A stretch of DNA of 64,000 bases from Cryptomeria japonica (GCF_030272615.1 NC_081414.1:826240896-826304895), one strand, 5' to 3'. Counted from the stretch's first letter, positions 11,251 through 23,861 are shown. Notes: generated by a model not told the origin, from the sequence alone. Translations and numbers: made by a program.

Positions 11251-14200
11251 TTAAGTTAAATACCATAAATCAGAGGTAGACTAAATAGTTTTAGATTTAT
11301 ATTCTGCAATAATGATTGATAGGAAACCAATGAAATTATACAGCAACTTAAGAATATGATATTATTTAAATCGAATAGGCTATTCATCTCTAGATTTTAT
11401 TCTCTGCAAAAAGGTAAATAACAGAGTTCAATAATTTTAACAGCAACTATATACATATGTGATTATTAACACTAGATAGTCCATTTAATTTCTAGACTTA
11501 AATTTCTGCAAATAAATATGTGATTTTATTTTCTGCAACTTTATTTATCTAGAATCCTTTAAATTTAACCATGCAAATAGGAATTAACTGAAACATTTGT
11601 ATTCAAAGTAACTTGCATGCAATCATTAAATTATTTCTTTATTTTCCTAATGTATTTTATAAGCATAAAGGGAGGAAATAAAATTCTTGCTTTTCAAAAT
11701 AATATATACTCAACAAATACCAATTTCAAAACTTTTAGGAAGTAAATCCAAAATTATTCACTTCATTGTTGCAGTATCTAAAGTAGTACATTTCTTTAAA
11801 TTACATTTAAAAGACACTATCATCATTTTACAAATAGGTCTCTCATTATTAATAAATGAGGACTTTAGACAAATAATAAATATATTTCCAATAGTTTTCT
11901 GCAACAAATAACTCCATCAAATTTCCATTTGTCCTAAATCGTTCCTTCCAACAACCTGCAAATAATCAAAGGATATGACCATGGAGTGCTCACCTCCTAG
12001 CCTAGGCTAACTGGTAGCCACCCTCGAGCTCGGAGAACCAAGCCCTAGACAGGTAACAAACATGCAAACACAGAGGATAGAATACACACAAACTCAAAAC
12101 ACACTCCCAACCCGGGCTACACTGCACCACACATTGGTGATGTCCTTTCAAGGGTGGTAGTGGACTAGGTACCTTGAGGAGACTACAAGTATGGCAAAAC
12201 AAATAGCCACCTCATGGAAAATTAAAGCATATAGCCACCTCATGGAAAACCAAATACATCAAGTATAACATAATCAACCCCTTATTCCTTATGCCCCCCA
12301 AGGCATTCATGCCTTATTTCCCTCTTTATGACCCCCAATGCATAAACAAGCCATGCAGCAAGGGTCACATAAATTCCCTTGTGATCACTCTCATAATGAG
12401 AGTCTCTCACTTGAGGGCTATCACTTCTACCACCCACAAGATCCTCCTCTCTCCCAAGAGTAGGAGGTCTTGATTACTCCCAAACATACATACATTGTAT
12501 AAAAACAAAACACTAAATAAATTTCCAAGAGAACATGCATGGAAACAAATCTTTTACACAAACCTTACTTTCAAACACATGCAATAATAAATCCATTATA
12601 AGAATATTTCAACCAACCTTAATCTGCCCAAAGGTAGGTTAGTTTTGTTGAGAATGATCAGCCCAATTCCACGATTCTTCTCTTTCTACCCTTAGCAAAA
12701 TTCCCTATTCAACAATCTAGCTTATTCTTTTCAAAATTCTCTTTGTCTCCAAAAATGGAGAGTGGGTGATTACCCCCAAAATCTCTCTTTCTTGCTTAAG
12801 AAGACACTAGTGTGAGTTCTCTCAAGTTTCTAAAACTGAAAAGGAAAGTAAAGTAAAATGGGAAAATGGAACTTTCATTCAAAAAGGAAGGTTAACCACT
12901 TAGCTCAAGCCTTCTAATTTCAATTTTCGCACAACTTAGAAAACCTACTTTTTAGGGTGTCTAAAAGGTCACATGGGAGTAGAAACTTGCCTAAAATTAC
13001 CCCTAACCCTTAGGTATACCTTATGGGCTTTAGGAAACCCTATTAAACTACCCCTAGGTGTCCATTTAACCCCTTTTTAACCCCTCTGAAGTTAATTTTC
13101 GGGTCAAACTTAAGTTGACCATCCCAAAGATTCTTTACCCAAGGCATTTATGGAAATCACATCACATCAATTGAAAAGCTATAGTTAAACAATTCCCACC
13201 AAGAGACAATTTTAAAAATTCAAACATAAATCCACACATGTCAAGTGACACAAAGAAAATACTTTTACAAATTTATACATGAAATCGTGTTGCTTGTGGA
13301 TTTTACATAAATCAATTAAATAACACTTAACACACATGCATCATTTACTGTTACAAATAAAATACAACACAAACGGGGTGTTGTCTCTCCAAATAGACAA
13401 ACCCTGGTTTTACGAACATACATAGGTCTAGGTTTGGTTCTCCGTAATATTTCCATGGTCACATGAATATCTTTTCCTGCGCCACTCCAATACACATTAG
13501 TAATTTCCAATAACCTCATATAATATTAAACACATGAATCAAAATACACATCAAACACTTCGCATACAATTTACATTTGAACAATTCAATATATCTCATA
13601 TCCAATTAAATCCACATAAGCAATTATCACAATTTCCATAATTTTGGTCCACACATAAAACATACCTCTTAATTCTATCATCATAATAAAGTCCTACAAA
13701 TCCAATAATGACATACATCCTCTCCAATTTATCCTATTCTAGAATCATATAGAGTTCTCTATCATAAAGCATATAAATGAAGCATCAACATTCATCAATG
13801 TTATCAAATCACAAAATCATATACATTCTACATCCAAACATAGCTAACATACATTAAGTCACAATTATCCAATCAATGGATCTTTTAGGATTTCAAATTC
13901 ATAACATATCAAAATGTACACCACAAGGTGCAATAACTCTATAACTTGGTTCAATTACCTTTCTCACCAATCTATCTATCTAACACAGTCCATTTTATTG
14001 AATTATAAAGCATTTATTAATAGGTCAAACATGGTCAACTATGTTAATCAAAGCTTGGTTTGGGGAAGGCCTTACAACTCTTGTCTTTTACAAACAATCA
14101 AAAATCTAGACCCTTGAAGCTTTTTCTAAATTTTGAGATTTGTATACCTTTAGCAGGCCTGTCATAGTAGGAAAAAGTAATCACCCTATGAGAAAGATCC

Positions 14201-14899
14201 AAGTGAGTACAAATGGACCTAAGAATTCCAACTTACTATAATAAATAGGCCTCTGGTGATTAAAATCTTAGAGGACAGGATTATTTGAGTTTTCTCTTTC
14301 AGATCTCTCATATCGAGCATTTTGTAGGGCCTCATGGTCTCAATCACGTTTACATGACCACAACTTGTTTCGGTACCTTGTCGGGCTACAGGCCTCAATC
14401 ATGCTTGCGTGACTTCAAGGGGTAATTTTGAATGGAATTCATGACTAAGAACTATAAGATAGAAGCTACCTAATTCACCTCCAAAAGGGAGACAATCTTT
14501 GTGCAAGAGATATAGTAACTCTCCCAAGACACTTGCCATATTGTGCCCCCATTAGTGTTTGGAGTCAACTAATACGACATTGAGAATCTAGTGTGTGAGA
14601 CTCAGCGACTGTATTCTGATTAGCTATTGGGTGTGTACCTAAGTCAGTAAGCAAAGGTTTTCTTCTCTAAGCCAACTTCTGTAGGGTTAGCATGTTGTGA
14701 TTGAAGTTATTATATATATCTTGCGTGTTTTCTATGTTTTCATCCCTGAAACTGAAACTAAAACTGAAATACTGAAACTAGAGAAAACAAATCAACAACT
14801 CAGTGATAAACTCTGTCTATGTCCAAAATGGTCTCTGTTAGTCATCGAAACATCAGTCTGCATCCAAAAAATACTGGTCTTCATCAGTCATTCAAAACT

Positions 14900-15225
14900 C
14901 TGCCTATCATAATTTTGTTTCTGTCCAATCCTCTGTCGTACGAGTCTGCTAAATTTTTGTCCTACTACATACCTATTATCATACGAGTCTTCATTGATCT
15001 TAAAATTTTGTCCTCTAGCTCTGTAAAACCAGTCGTACGAAACTGCACAACTGTCGTCTGGCCTTTAATAAACTGTCGTACGAATATACATCATAGACAG
15101 TAAACTCTCATCTAGAGTCCGTCCAATTGTCATACGAAATCAGGCAGCAACTCGTATGAAAAACTATCTTTATCATCTATAAACAACTAAACTATTGTAT
15201 CAGTTTGAAAACTCTATTGTATGAA
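14900..15225. repeat. Cluster of TCGTACGA-like motifs in the G2 leader
   Basis: At least seven imperfect copies of a T(G)TCGTACGA(A/G) motif are spaced about 25-60 bases apart, for example near 14934, 14981, 15034, 15072, 15131, 15155 and 15215. Further copies occur near 8934 and 9093. TCGTACGA is a perfect palindrome. The function is unknown. Confidence 0.65.
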
Positions 15226-15559
15226 TTCCCGATCTTGTCACTCAAAATTGCCCAAATTAGTCTACAACAAGCATAAAACTGGTTATCATAATTCTGAGCA
15301 TAAACAATCTCGATAGTGTACCCCTGCTATTGCACTGCACAATGTTGTCAATCATCTTCTAGCTAGTTCAATCAACATCTTATCAAACCTAAGTTAACTT
15401 AGATAATGTCTTACACAGGATAGATCGTTCATGAAACCAGACCAGATCTTAGTTACTTCTCTCAAATCACTACGTTAAATGAACAACTAACTTCAATTTG
15501 ATCTTGACTTTTGCATCACATCTAGCTCTCAGTCCCATCGGTTGTAAACTCCTACTCAA

Positions 15560-16787
15560 ACCATAAGTTCTCACAAGAAAGATGACAAAGGTAAAGGGGT
15601 ATCTTTTTCATCAAATGACAATCCATTCTTCATAGAAGAATTTATCCCAAATAAACCTTCATCATCAGAAATACCAATTTTTGATCTACCAATTTTTTAT
15701 CAGCCCCTATCTCCCACCATGTTCGGAGAAAGACAAGAAAGACAAGCTACTAAATGTGATACTTATTACAACCTTAACAACCATGCTACTGACAATGATT
15801 CCTCATCAGACGAATCTCCAGTCTTTGAACCTACATAAACTATTATAACTAAATGTCAAAATGATAAAAATTTCCAAAAAATGATGAAGATCATCATGTC
15901 TAGAGAAAAGGAAGAGCATTTTCTAGAACTACCAAAGCAAAGTGCTAAACTTCCTCTTAATTATGACATTGCAACCCTCATCACTAAAGAGGAAGAGGCA
16001 CCTTTAGTGCTGGTAAATAAACAGTTACAAGCATTACAGACAGAAATCATAGAACTAAAAAACAAGGATAAAACATCAAAGCAATATTCTCTAGAAATGA
16101 TATGCCTGTTTCTATTTAACAAAAAACCTCTACATGCCTCCATTTCCTTCAAGAGTGGAGATTCCCAAGTTTTACAAATATGATGAGAATGTTGATCCTC
16201 AAGACCATGCAAGAGAATTTTGTGCTTTATGTATGGAATTCATGCACGACCAAACATACCTCATGCACCTCTTCCCGAGAAGTTTAGGAGGACAAGCTAT
16301 GGAATGGTTTTCAATCCTACCTATGGGAACCAAAAATTTTGAGGAATTAATCCAACTGTTTCTACAACAATACTTCTATAACATTCATCATCCAGTCACT
16401 ATGATTGAGCTTTACAACACTAAACAGAAAACAGGAGAACCTTTTCTCACCTTTCTTCAACATTGGAGAAAGGTGTTCTCTAGATATTCATGGCCTATTC
16501 TAGATTCTACGAAGATGGATACCTTCATCAATAACCTGATCCTTGAATTGAAATATAGTATCCAAATGCAAGTGTATCCTTCATTCAACAAAATGGTAGA
16601 TAGTGCCCTCAGAATGGAAGATGTGCTCATAAAGAAAGGAGATATATCACTTTGGCAAGAAACATCACAAGGTTCTAGTTCTAAAGAAAAGAACAAATAC
16701 TAGAAACATGACAAAGATAACAATATAAACATTGTTAATGATAGAGTGGTAGACACTATTCGAGCAAAATCAAAATCCACAATATTT
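15560..16787 (+). pseudogene. G2 gag, N-terminal part
   Basis: This is the retrotransposon Gag structural (capsid) protein. The recognisable capsid region runs from 16134: PPFPSRVEIPKFYKYDENVD, then YLMHLFPRSLGGQAMEWFS, then LYNTKQKTGEPFLTFLQHWR. The same sequence order is found in G1 gag at about residues 345-470. A frameshift near 16120 separates it from the preceding open piece (15881-16183), and stops occur at about 15838 and 16702. The frame stops being gag at TATTT (16783-16787), where C2 is inserted, and continues at 50328. The start codon is not clear. Confidence 0.8.
16783..16787. other. Target-site duplication of C2, left copy
   Basis: TATTT directly precedes the LTR start TGTTAGG and is repeated at 50323-50327 after the other LTR. 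Removing the insertion restores the G2 gag frame (STIF then NLAS). Confidence 0.9.
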
Positions 16788-17247
16788 TGTTAGGTCCCGA
16801 AGACAACTAAGAGGGGGGGGGTGAATCAGTTGTCAAATAAAGTCAGATAAAAAACAACTTAACCAACCTTAATGCTTAATACCGATAAACCAAACTTTAT
16901 GGCGGTAGCCAGTTTATTAGTTAATTACAGTACTGGTAAAGATTAATGCATGAAATAGAAAGACAATAACATCCATAACACATAACACCAATATTTGTAT
17001 GTGGGAACCCTATAAGGGGAAAAACCACGATGGGAAACCTTACCCACAATCAGATGATACTACTGCAAATAGTATGTGTATACAAATGGGGTCTGCACAT
17101 GCAGAAAGGCCAAGCACCTAGAGCTCATTGCTCAAACACAAATAGGATTCACACTGAGTACAATTGGATGGTTAAATCCAATAATAATGTACTTCTCAAA
17201 ATAGTATCTTTCTATCCTGGATTCAGTACCGATTCAGTTCTGATATG
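16788..17247 (-). repeat. C2 3' LTR, outer part
   Basis: The piece begins TGTTAGGTCCCGAAG and aligns with the C2 5' LTR from 49263 to about 49722. It breaks at 'cagttctgatatg', where the DNA transposon begins. The rest of the same LTR continues at 44087. Confidence 0.9.
17244..17247. other. Target-site duplication of the DNA transposon, left copy
   Basis: TATG here and at 44083-44086 flank the insertion. The uninterrupted LTR copy at 49719-49729 has this sequence once (ctgatatgcct). TAT or ATG as a 3-base duplication cannot be excluded, because neighbouring bases are ambiguous. Confidence 0.75.
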
Positions 17248-17273
17248 GGGTAAATGCACAAAGTTGGGTCCCA
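17248..17273 (+). repeat. Left terminal inverted repeat of the DNA transposon
   Basis: GGGTAAATGCACAAAGTTGG followed by GTCCCA. It pairs with the right end with seven mismatches in 26 bases. Confidence 0.7.
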
Positions 17274-17289
17274 ATCCTGCAGAAGTCCG

Positions 17290-17475
17290 CAGGTTGGGAA
17301 AGAGCTTGCTAGAAACAGGTGCCCAATTTTTACAAATCGGGCACCCATTTAGCTTCGGGTGCCCAAGCCATCAAGAAACGGGTGTTCGTTTAGGAACGGG
17401 TGCCCGAAGCTAAACGGGCGCTCGTTTCTTTCAAATCGAGCACTCGATTTGAAAAAAACAGGCGGCTGTTTTTGA
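17290..17475. repeat. Subterminal palindrome cluster, left arm
   Basis: GC-rich boxes of the GGGTGCCC/GGGCACCC type are followed by three adjacent palindromes: AAACGGGCGCTCGTTT (17412-17427), a hairpin with perfect 12-base arms TTTCAAATCGAG/CTCGATTTGAAA and a CA loop (17429-17454), and AAACAGGCGGCTGTTT (about 17456-17471). A separate perfect 12-base inverted repeat TTTAGCTTCGGG/CCCGAAGCTAAA lies at 17348-17359 and 17403-17414. Subterminal repeats often bind transposases, which I infer here. Confidence 0.75.
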
Positions 17476-20035
17476 AATGTATATTTTTTTTAAAAACCAT
17501 ATTCGATCATTTTCACTATTTGGAAAACAGGTAAACATTTCTGAGGAGCACGGGTACCCATTTTTTTCACCCGAGCTGACCCCCCAGACCATTTTGACCT
17601 CCTTCCAGGTATTTAGTTTTATTTTTTATATTTTGTTTTATTTATTTTTATTGTTTTTCATTAAAAAAATGTTAATGTATTGTTATTTTTTAATTTTTAT
17701 GTTTTAAAGTTTGAAAATCGTCCTTTTTTTTTTCATGTTTAAAATAGTTTTTTAGTTTTTAAATATTGCAAAAAATGTGAATAGTAAAAACCATAGGAAA
17801 AAAACAAAAAACATGAATAGTATTTAAACCGTGGGAAAAAAGCAAAAAACAAAAACGTAAACAAACAATAAACATTAGACACAAAAAAAAGACAATAAAC
17901 CCTGAACAGAAAAACGAACACTTAACCCTAAATAGAAAAAAATGAACGATAAACCATAGAAAATAAACAAACAACAAACCCTAAAAAATTAACAAACAAT
18001 AAACCCTCGATGAAAATCAACAATAAACCCGCCTTCTCTCTCACACACACATGTACATGTTACCATCTCTGTCATTACACACTCTCTCTCTCTCAATCTC
18101 TCATTATCCCCTCTCTTTCACACACACACACATTACCCCCCTCTCTTTCTTTCACATGTTACACTTTCTTTATCATTACCTACTCTCTATCTCTCAAATT
18201 ATCTATCCTCTCTCTAACTCGTTGTATCTCAAATTACCTACTCTACCTCTCTCTCTCTATTTTAATCATGCATAAAATTCTGAATGTTTAAATTTATATT
18301 TCTAAATGTTCTATTTAATTATAGGATTCTTTTGTAAAAGTTAGATGTTTAATTTACGTTTAAATTGAACTTTAAAATGATAATGAATATGAATATGTTT
18401 TTTTTTGTGTGTGAAAAATAGGGTTCTTAAATTTGATAATACTCTAACTATCACTATTAATCCTCACTACTTCCTAACTTAGCCCAATCATGAAAGAGGA
18501 TATCAATATCCTCAAAATAATATTTAACATATGTAATTCTAAACTACTCAAACAAGGATAATATATTCAAAAGATATGAATCCCAAGTGGTCATGTTTAG
18601 AAGGTGATTAATGCCATGTAGACTAAATCAATTGGTTTATGGAATTGGTGATAATAATCTAAAATAATAAAAAAACATTTAAGATGGATATTAGGTCTTG
18701 ATAGGATTAGTACTTGAAGAATGAGACAAGCCTCTAAATTGTCAAAACATGCAAGACGTATGATATAATAAATTTCCTCTTAAAAAGTATCACCATCGAA
18801 GGGTATGAGATATTCATCTACAAAGGGAATGAAACAATCTACAATAGGATCCTCTAGCAATGGGGAGATATGAGGGTCTCCATGGATCTCCTAAAGTCTA
18901 TTCCAAAATGTGTGAGGGAAATCAATATCCAATGCAATACACATAGAATCATGATCTTGATACTAGATCAAATCACTCTTACATGGTCAATGATGTTACA
19001 CCAAGATTATATAATTTCTATTGTTTCTAGTTTAGGTATGACTCCATACATAAAAGGAAAATGATTACACCACCTAAAACTTATCAAGATACCATTTTAC
19101 AAAAGAATCATAGTTATCCCTTTCTAATTTTACCACAAAAGGATGAATAGAGAAACCTATGATACCTCCTCAAATAAAAACTTAAAAGATCAATAAAATC
19201 AATACATATAAAACATATCAAACAAATTCATCTCATGTAAGACGGTCATTTTCAAGTGCCCAGATGTCCAAGTAAATGACTAGAATGTGAAATCACAAAA
19301 AATAAAATATAAAATACGAGGGAATATTCTAGAAAATAATTGTGTGATCTATGATGATTTATGAACCACCTTTTCAATGCCACATGAAGCATGAAAAAAT
19401 ATGCTCTCTATTAGAATTTACGAGGCTTTAAATTTATAGAGCTTGATTTAAGTTAAGAGGACAATAAATCACACTAGTGGCAGATTTAATTAAAAAAAGA
19501 ATCAAATATAGATCAATATTGGAATCACATTTTGTGGGTTGCGACTTTGAACAAGAAAATAACAATATAAAATTGAATATAAAAAAAATACAGTTTTTTT
19601 TTGTTTTAACTTCTCCAAGAGTAGAGAACCTACTATTTATTCAAGCTTCAACTTAGTGTAGTACTACTAGTTGCGATCACTAAATCATCCAATGATTCTA
19701 GAAAAGAACACAACAAAGTAGTACATATATTGACAAGTTCATAGATATAACTTATGCCTTTAACTTATGATTATTTTTATGATTTTGATGGAACTTATAC
19801 TAATTCATCTTTAGATGTTAAAAAGTATTGTTTGAGTTGCATGGGCATTATGATGTTTTATTTTGTAGAATTTTTCTTATACTTTGATTTAAGTGGATAA
19901 TATTTCTTAAATGATGCTTATTATTACCCACCTATTAATAATATTATAGATCTATGTGAGTTTCCTTTTTTTATATTTAAGTTGCTAAATTGTATTTAAT
20001 TATAAGTTTTTTTGGAAGGTGAAATGTAAATTAAA
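17476..20035. other. Left-arm non-coding region
   Basis: The region contains T-rich and A-rich blocks and a degenerate repeat with AATAAACCCT cores (about 17866-18030). A CT/CA-rich microsatellite (18030-18260) produces spurious Leu/Ser-rich frames. From 18292 on it is AT-rich sequence in which I recognise nothing. Confidence 0.7.
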
Positions 20036-20036
20036 T

Positions 20037-20214
20037 AGTTTGTAATTGTAAATTTCCATGTTTGTAATTGTAATTGTAAATTTTCAAGTTTGTAAATTTT
20101 CCTGTTTGTAATTGTAATTGTAAATTTTCAAGTTTGTAAATTTTCATGTTTGTAATTGTAATTGTAAATTTTCATGTTTGTAATTGTATTTGTAAATTTT
20201 CATGTTTGTATATA
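20037..20214 (+). repeat. Minisatellite of GTTTGTAATTGTAATTGTAAATTTTCA units
   Basis: About six imperfect tandem units of 24-30 bases lie directly upstream of the ATG of the polyproline gene. The last unit runs into TATATATATGC, which could hold a TATA-like element. Confidence 0.9.
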
Positions 20215-20235
20215 TATGCAAATTATTTTCACATA

Positions 20236-22343
20236 ATGGATGAGTTTGAGATAGATGAGCTATTAGGTCTAGCACCACCTCCAACTCCACCCCCTCCACC
20301 TCCACCTCCACCCGATCAATTGAGGTAGACAATTAGGATGAATATTGATGCTTTGATTAGAGATATTCATACTATTAGGCATGAGCCTCATCCACCTCCT
20401 TAGTTGTTACACCTTGCAGATAGTATGCAAGGCATTGTATAGTCTGTGCAGGCATTAGATAGCGAGCTAGATAGCTATCATAGTTGGCATGAGAGATTGC
20501 ATGCATTTTACGTTGCTGGCCTCACATACAAACAAGTTAATGAATTAAAGAAAATAAAAATAGATTTGAAAAAATATTTTGTGAACCCTAAGATGGGTGA
20601 AGAGATAGATCTGAAGAAGTCACGGATCTCTATTCGATGGTGTAGGCACCTGAGCATTGCTAACCACTTTGGGAGTGGTGGTGGATGGACCATCCACCAC
20701 ACTCCAATTATGAGATCCCAATGTATTTTTTGAAGAAATTATGGGCCCAATTTGAATTGGGCAAAAAGCCCAATTACTTTGATATTAGATCATTTCAGGG
20801 GGTTGGGAGAGGCATGCCCCAAGATAGGCCAGGAGTAAAATTGAGCGACAGGGTTAGAAAGTGTGTGTGTGATGATCCATTGGTTCCTCTTCCATCACTA
20901 GTTATTCCAGCACCTGCCCATCATCAAGCAGTGGATTCTGCTCTAGGTTCATTGAGTGCCCTGTTGGGCAATTTGGTGCAATAGTTGCGGGAGGTGAGGG
21001 CTGCCCCCATCTTAGCACATGTTTGCATGAGCTGTGGGGATGTATGTAGGGGTCCATAGAGTGAGGCTGCTCCTGGAGGAGATGGTGATTTTAATTATGT
21101 TGATGCTGCCCATAGTGGTTATGATGATGCTGAGGAGGCTGCACATGCTGATGTCGTTTCTTCATATGTTGATCTCCTGCGGGCAGATGATGATTAGCCT
21201 ACAGAGGTACAAATTTATTTATATAATTTACAATGCAATATTAAATTCCTTATATATACACATATGAACCATAACATGAGTCAATTTTTTCTGAACAGAG
21301 GATGGATCATACCACACCATTGAGGAACCGACAACATGTTACCTCAATACCTAGAGATGTTGGTGCCCCATTTACGGTATGCACTTTCATCTAGATACAT
21401 TGTATTGATATGTACATTTAAAATAAACAATAAATTTTTTAATGTAATGGTGTACATATGATATGTTTTTTCAATTTTGTAGGGTTCTTCATGTAGCATT
21501 GAGGTGGGTAGTTCTTCACGTGACCCGTGGACCACTGAGGCTCAGCCTCATATACCACTAGTATGTTTTTCATCCATTAATTTGAAGTGTTTACATGCTT
21601 ACTAATTTATGTATAAATTTTATTCATGTTTGTTATTTTTTGCAATTGTAGGCTTTTGGTTTGTTTGATGGCACATCACATGTACGCCTTCGACCATTAG
21701 TTACTTTGCTTGCATCACATGTATGCTTTTCTATGATAATCTTGTAGTCTATATATATACTTTATAATTTATATATACAAGTTTGACTCATGCTTTATAT
21801 ATGTTGTTCAGGTCGATACCACTACCAGTATTGGTATGGCTATGGGATTGAGCCAGATGCAACCATCAACGTTATCATTTGAGGTGATGATTAGAAAAAT
21901 AATTTCTAATTTGTTTATACTATGTACCTGCCTTTTATAGGGATTATCAAATTGATGTACAATGTTTTTTTTTGCTGGACTTGACTATGACCACTTTTCT
22001 TGTTCATGATAGTGGACCTCCACGTACCAGTGCGAGCATTGTAGAGCACGGTCGTATGGTAATTTATTTTAATTTTTTTAGTATTTAATTACTTTATAAG
22101 TGAATTATGCAAATAACTTCTTCTCATGTTAAATCTTCTTCTCATGTAAAATCTTTTAATAATGTACAGGAGGGTGCAGACACTGATATTGCACAGGAGA
22201 GTGGAGTCACTGATACTGCACAGGAGGGTGGAGACACTAATACTACATAGACACAGGATGGTGCATCTCAGGACCACGTGCAGTAGGATGATTCATCTCA
22301 GCCACCTTCATGTGGAGTGAAGAGGACTGCAGATGAGATGCAT
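20236..22343 (+). pseudogene. Multi-exon polyproline gene of the DNA transposon, function unknown
   Basis: The product is not recognised. From ATG 20236 the frame reads MDEFEIDELLGLAPPP followed by a run of prolines, then a region with LDSELDSYHSWHERLHAF. Three TAG stops lie at about 20326-20445 and a shift near 20710, after which an acidic segment ends at a GT donor (21206). Small exons with GT...AG borders follow: 21299-21376 (26 codons), 21483-21560 (26), 21652-21720 (23), 21812-21883 (24), a less certain one at 22013-22058, and 22170-22343 (58, with in-frame TAGs). Most are phase-0 and rich in Ser, Thr, Gln and Asp. The regular splice sites argue for a once-real gene, probably the accessory protein of the transposon. 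Its 3' end is not found before the G1 insertion. Confidence 0.55.
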
Positions 22344-22542
22344 GTGAGTTCTTAGATTGTATATTTTAGATCATGTCATGTTATTGTATTGTGGAATTTT
22401 TATGATGACACTTGTTATGTGATCTATTTATGACTTTATATTTTAACATTGTGATTGATCATCTTATAGTGCAACAGTTTATAATTCAATAAAATAATTA
22501 TCCCAATTTACAATGACATCATATTCTTAAAATAATAATAAA

Positions 22543-22807
22543 ATCTTTGAAATTACAATTAATCTATGAAGAGATTACGATAAAATAAATATATCATAAA
22601 AAAATTAGAATTCAATTGTTACACAATTACAATGTGCACAAAATAACATTAAGAAGAAGATAACTAATACAATGTTATTTATGAAACCAAAATTGTATCA
22701 AATGTAGACAAATACAATGTTAAAGGGACAAAGAAAAACATTATCATGATTAAATATTTAAAAGAGTTCACACAAGTAACACAAACTTACATGCATATAA
22801 ATTTGAT
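22543..22807. repeat. Direct repeat, left copy of the transposase 3' flank
   Basis: This nearly matches 39475-39737 in the same orientation. The right copy abuts the stop codon of the transposase gene exactly, so the left copy is a displaced duplicate of its 3' untranslated flank. The two are separated by the G1 insertion and about 450 other bases. Confidence 0.85.
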
Positions 22808-23068
22808 ATGAAAATTATAAAAGGATTATTAATTATAAATGAATCTCATAGATGAATCCAATAGATTGATGGAACTAAGGCTAACCAAATTATTAGGAAG
22901 GTTTGAAGAACATTATTCAATGATTTGAAAGGAAGTAGACATAGATTCTTTCTTGTCAATTTCTTTTTTATATTCATAATTCTTTTGACATTTTGAAGGG
23001 TTGGAATAAGTAAAGGAAGCCCTGCTATATGAAATAATTACATTGAAATAAGTAGAGGAAGCTACAAA
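22808..23068. other. Unassigned transposon sequence before G1
   Basis: This is AT-rich DNA-transposon sequence with no recognisable coding content. It is interrupted at 23069 by the G1 target site. Confidence 0.6.
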
Positions 23069-23073
23069 CATAG
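23069..23073. other. Target-site duplication of G1, left copy
   Basis: CATAG before the LTR start is repeated at 39290-39294 directly after the other LTR. Confidence 0.92.
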
Positions 23074-23861
23074 TGTGTATGGTGAAAATGGATAACAATA
23101 ATAACAATATTGAAAGGCTAAATGAATTCAACCACAAAACCCTAGCCTAACAATCAACAAAGATCCACCATAACATATGAAGATTACCTAAGACAATGCA
23201 AATCAAATGAAATCACAAAGATTATACCATCACATGTCCAATAGGGTTTTGATCTCCATTTTTCCTATCTCCATTGATCTTGCTTGATATATTTGCTCTC
23301 AGATTTTATGTGCACAAGAGCTCAACAAAGAACGGAATGTGGTTGCAAGTAGGATCGTAGTGTAGTCAAGTCCTCCAAATTGTCGATTAGGTCATTAGAA
23401 TGCTTGATTAGGGTTTGATAGTGAAGGAAGCATCTTCTTAAATAGAAGACACTATATGAAATGGAGGGATAAGATTGAGAGGTGTAAAAGGAGGTCGGCT
23501 ATGATTAGAGGGTAGGTAAAAGAAATAATAAAATATTGAGAGGGGTAGGTAGTGTATGAATTAAGAGATGAATGACATGTGTCATGGGTAGAAAAGGCTA
23601 ATGAATTAATTAAATAAATAAAGATTTATTTAATTAATAGAAGAAGTGGGATAATTAAATAAATAAGATATTTATTTAATTTAGGAAAATGATAATTTAA
23701 ATAAATAAATGTATTTATTTAAATGAGAAATAAGGCTAGAAGAGGATAAATGAATTAATTAAATAAATAAAGATTTATTTAATTAATAGAAGAATTAGGC
23801 TTAGATAATTAAATAAATAAAATATTTATTTAATTAGACTGGACAATTTTAGGTGTCTACA
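23074..23861 (-). repeat. G1 3' LTR with palindrome array
   Basis: Runs from TGTGTATGGTG to GTGTCTACA on the plus strand. Between 23605 and 23835 it holds five successive AT-rich palindromes. The first has perfect 15-base arms around AAAG (23605-23638), the second 13-base arms around AGA (23653-23681), and the third, fourth and fifth lie near 23694-23724, 23753-23788 and 23804-23835. In element orientation these lie at the start of U3. Confidence 0.95.

Larger units (their letters stand above)
8859..15560 (+). other. G2 leader, probably with an unresolved inner insertion (about 9440-14130)
   Basis: About 6.7 kb separates the PBS from recognisable gag, and no coding sequence is recognisable in it. 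The flanks (8870-9430 and 14130-15560) look like one leader, since both contain TCGTACGA-like motifs. The middle changes character at TGTCATGCCCATAC (9440). It holds two TA microsatellites, a GC-rich island and an AT-rich remainder, and could be a solo LTR or another insertion. I could not find its right end or a TSD. Confidence 0.5.

Noticed and set aside
12002..12473. Short open frames in the G2 leader middle region
   Set aside because: They are about 60 codons each, with no family resemblance and no splice or repeat support.
18010..18291. Ser/Leu/Thr-rich open frames
   Set aside because: They are translations of a CT/CA microsatellite.
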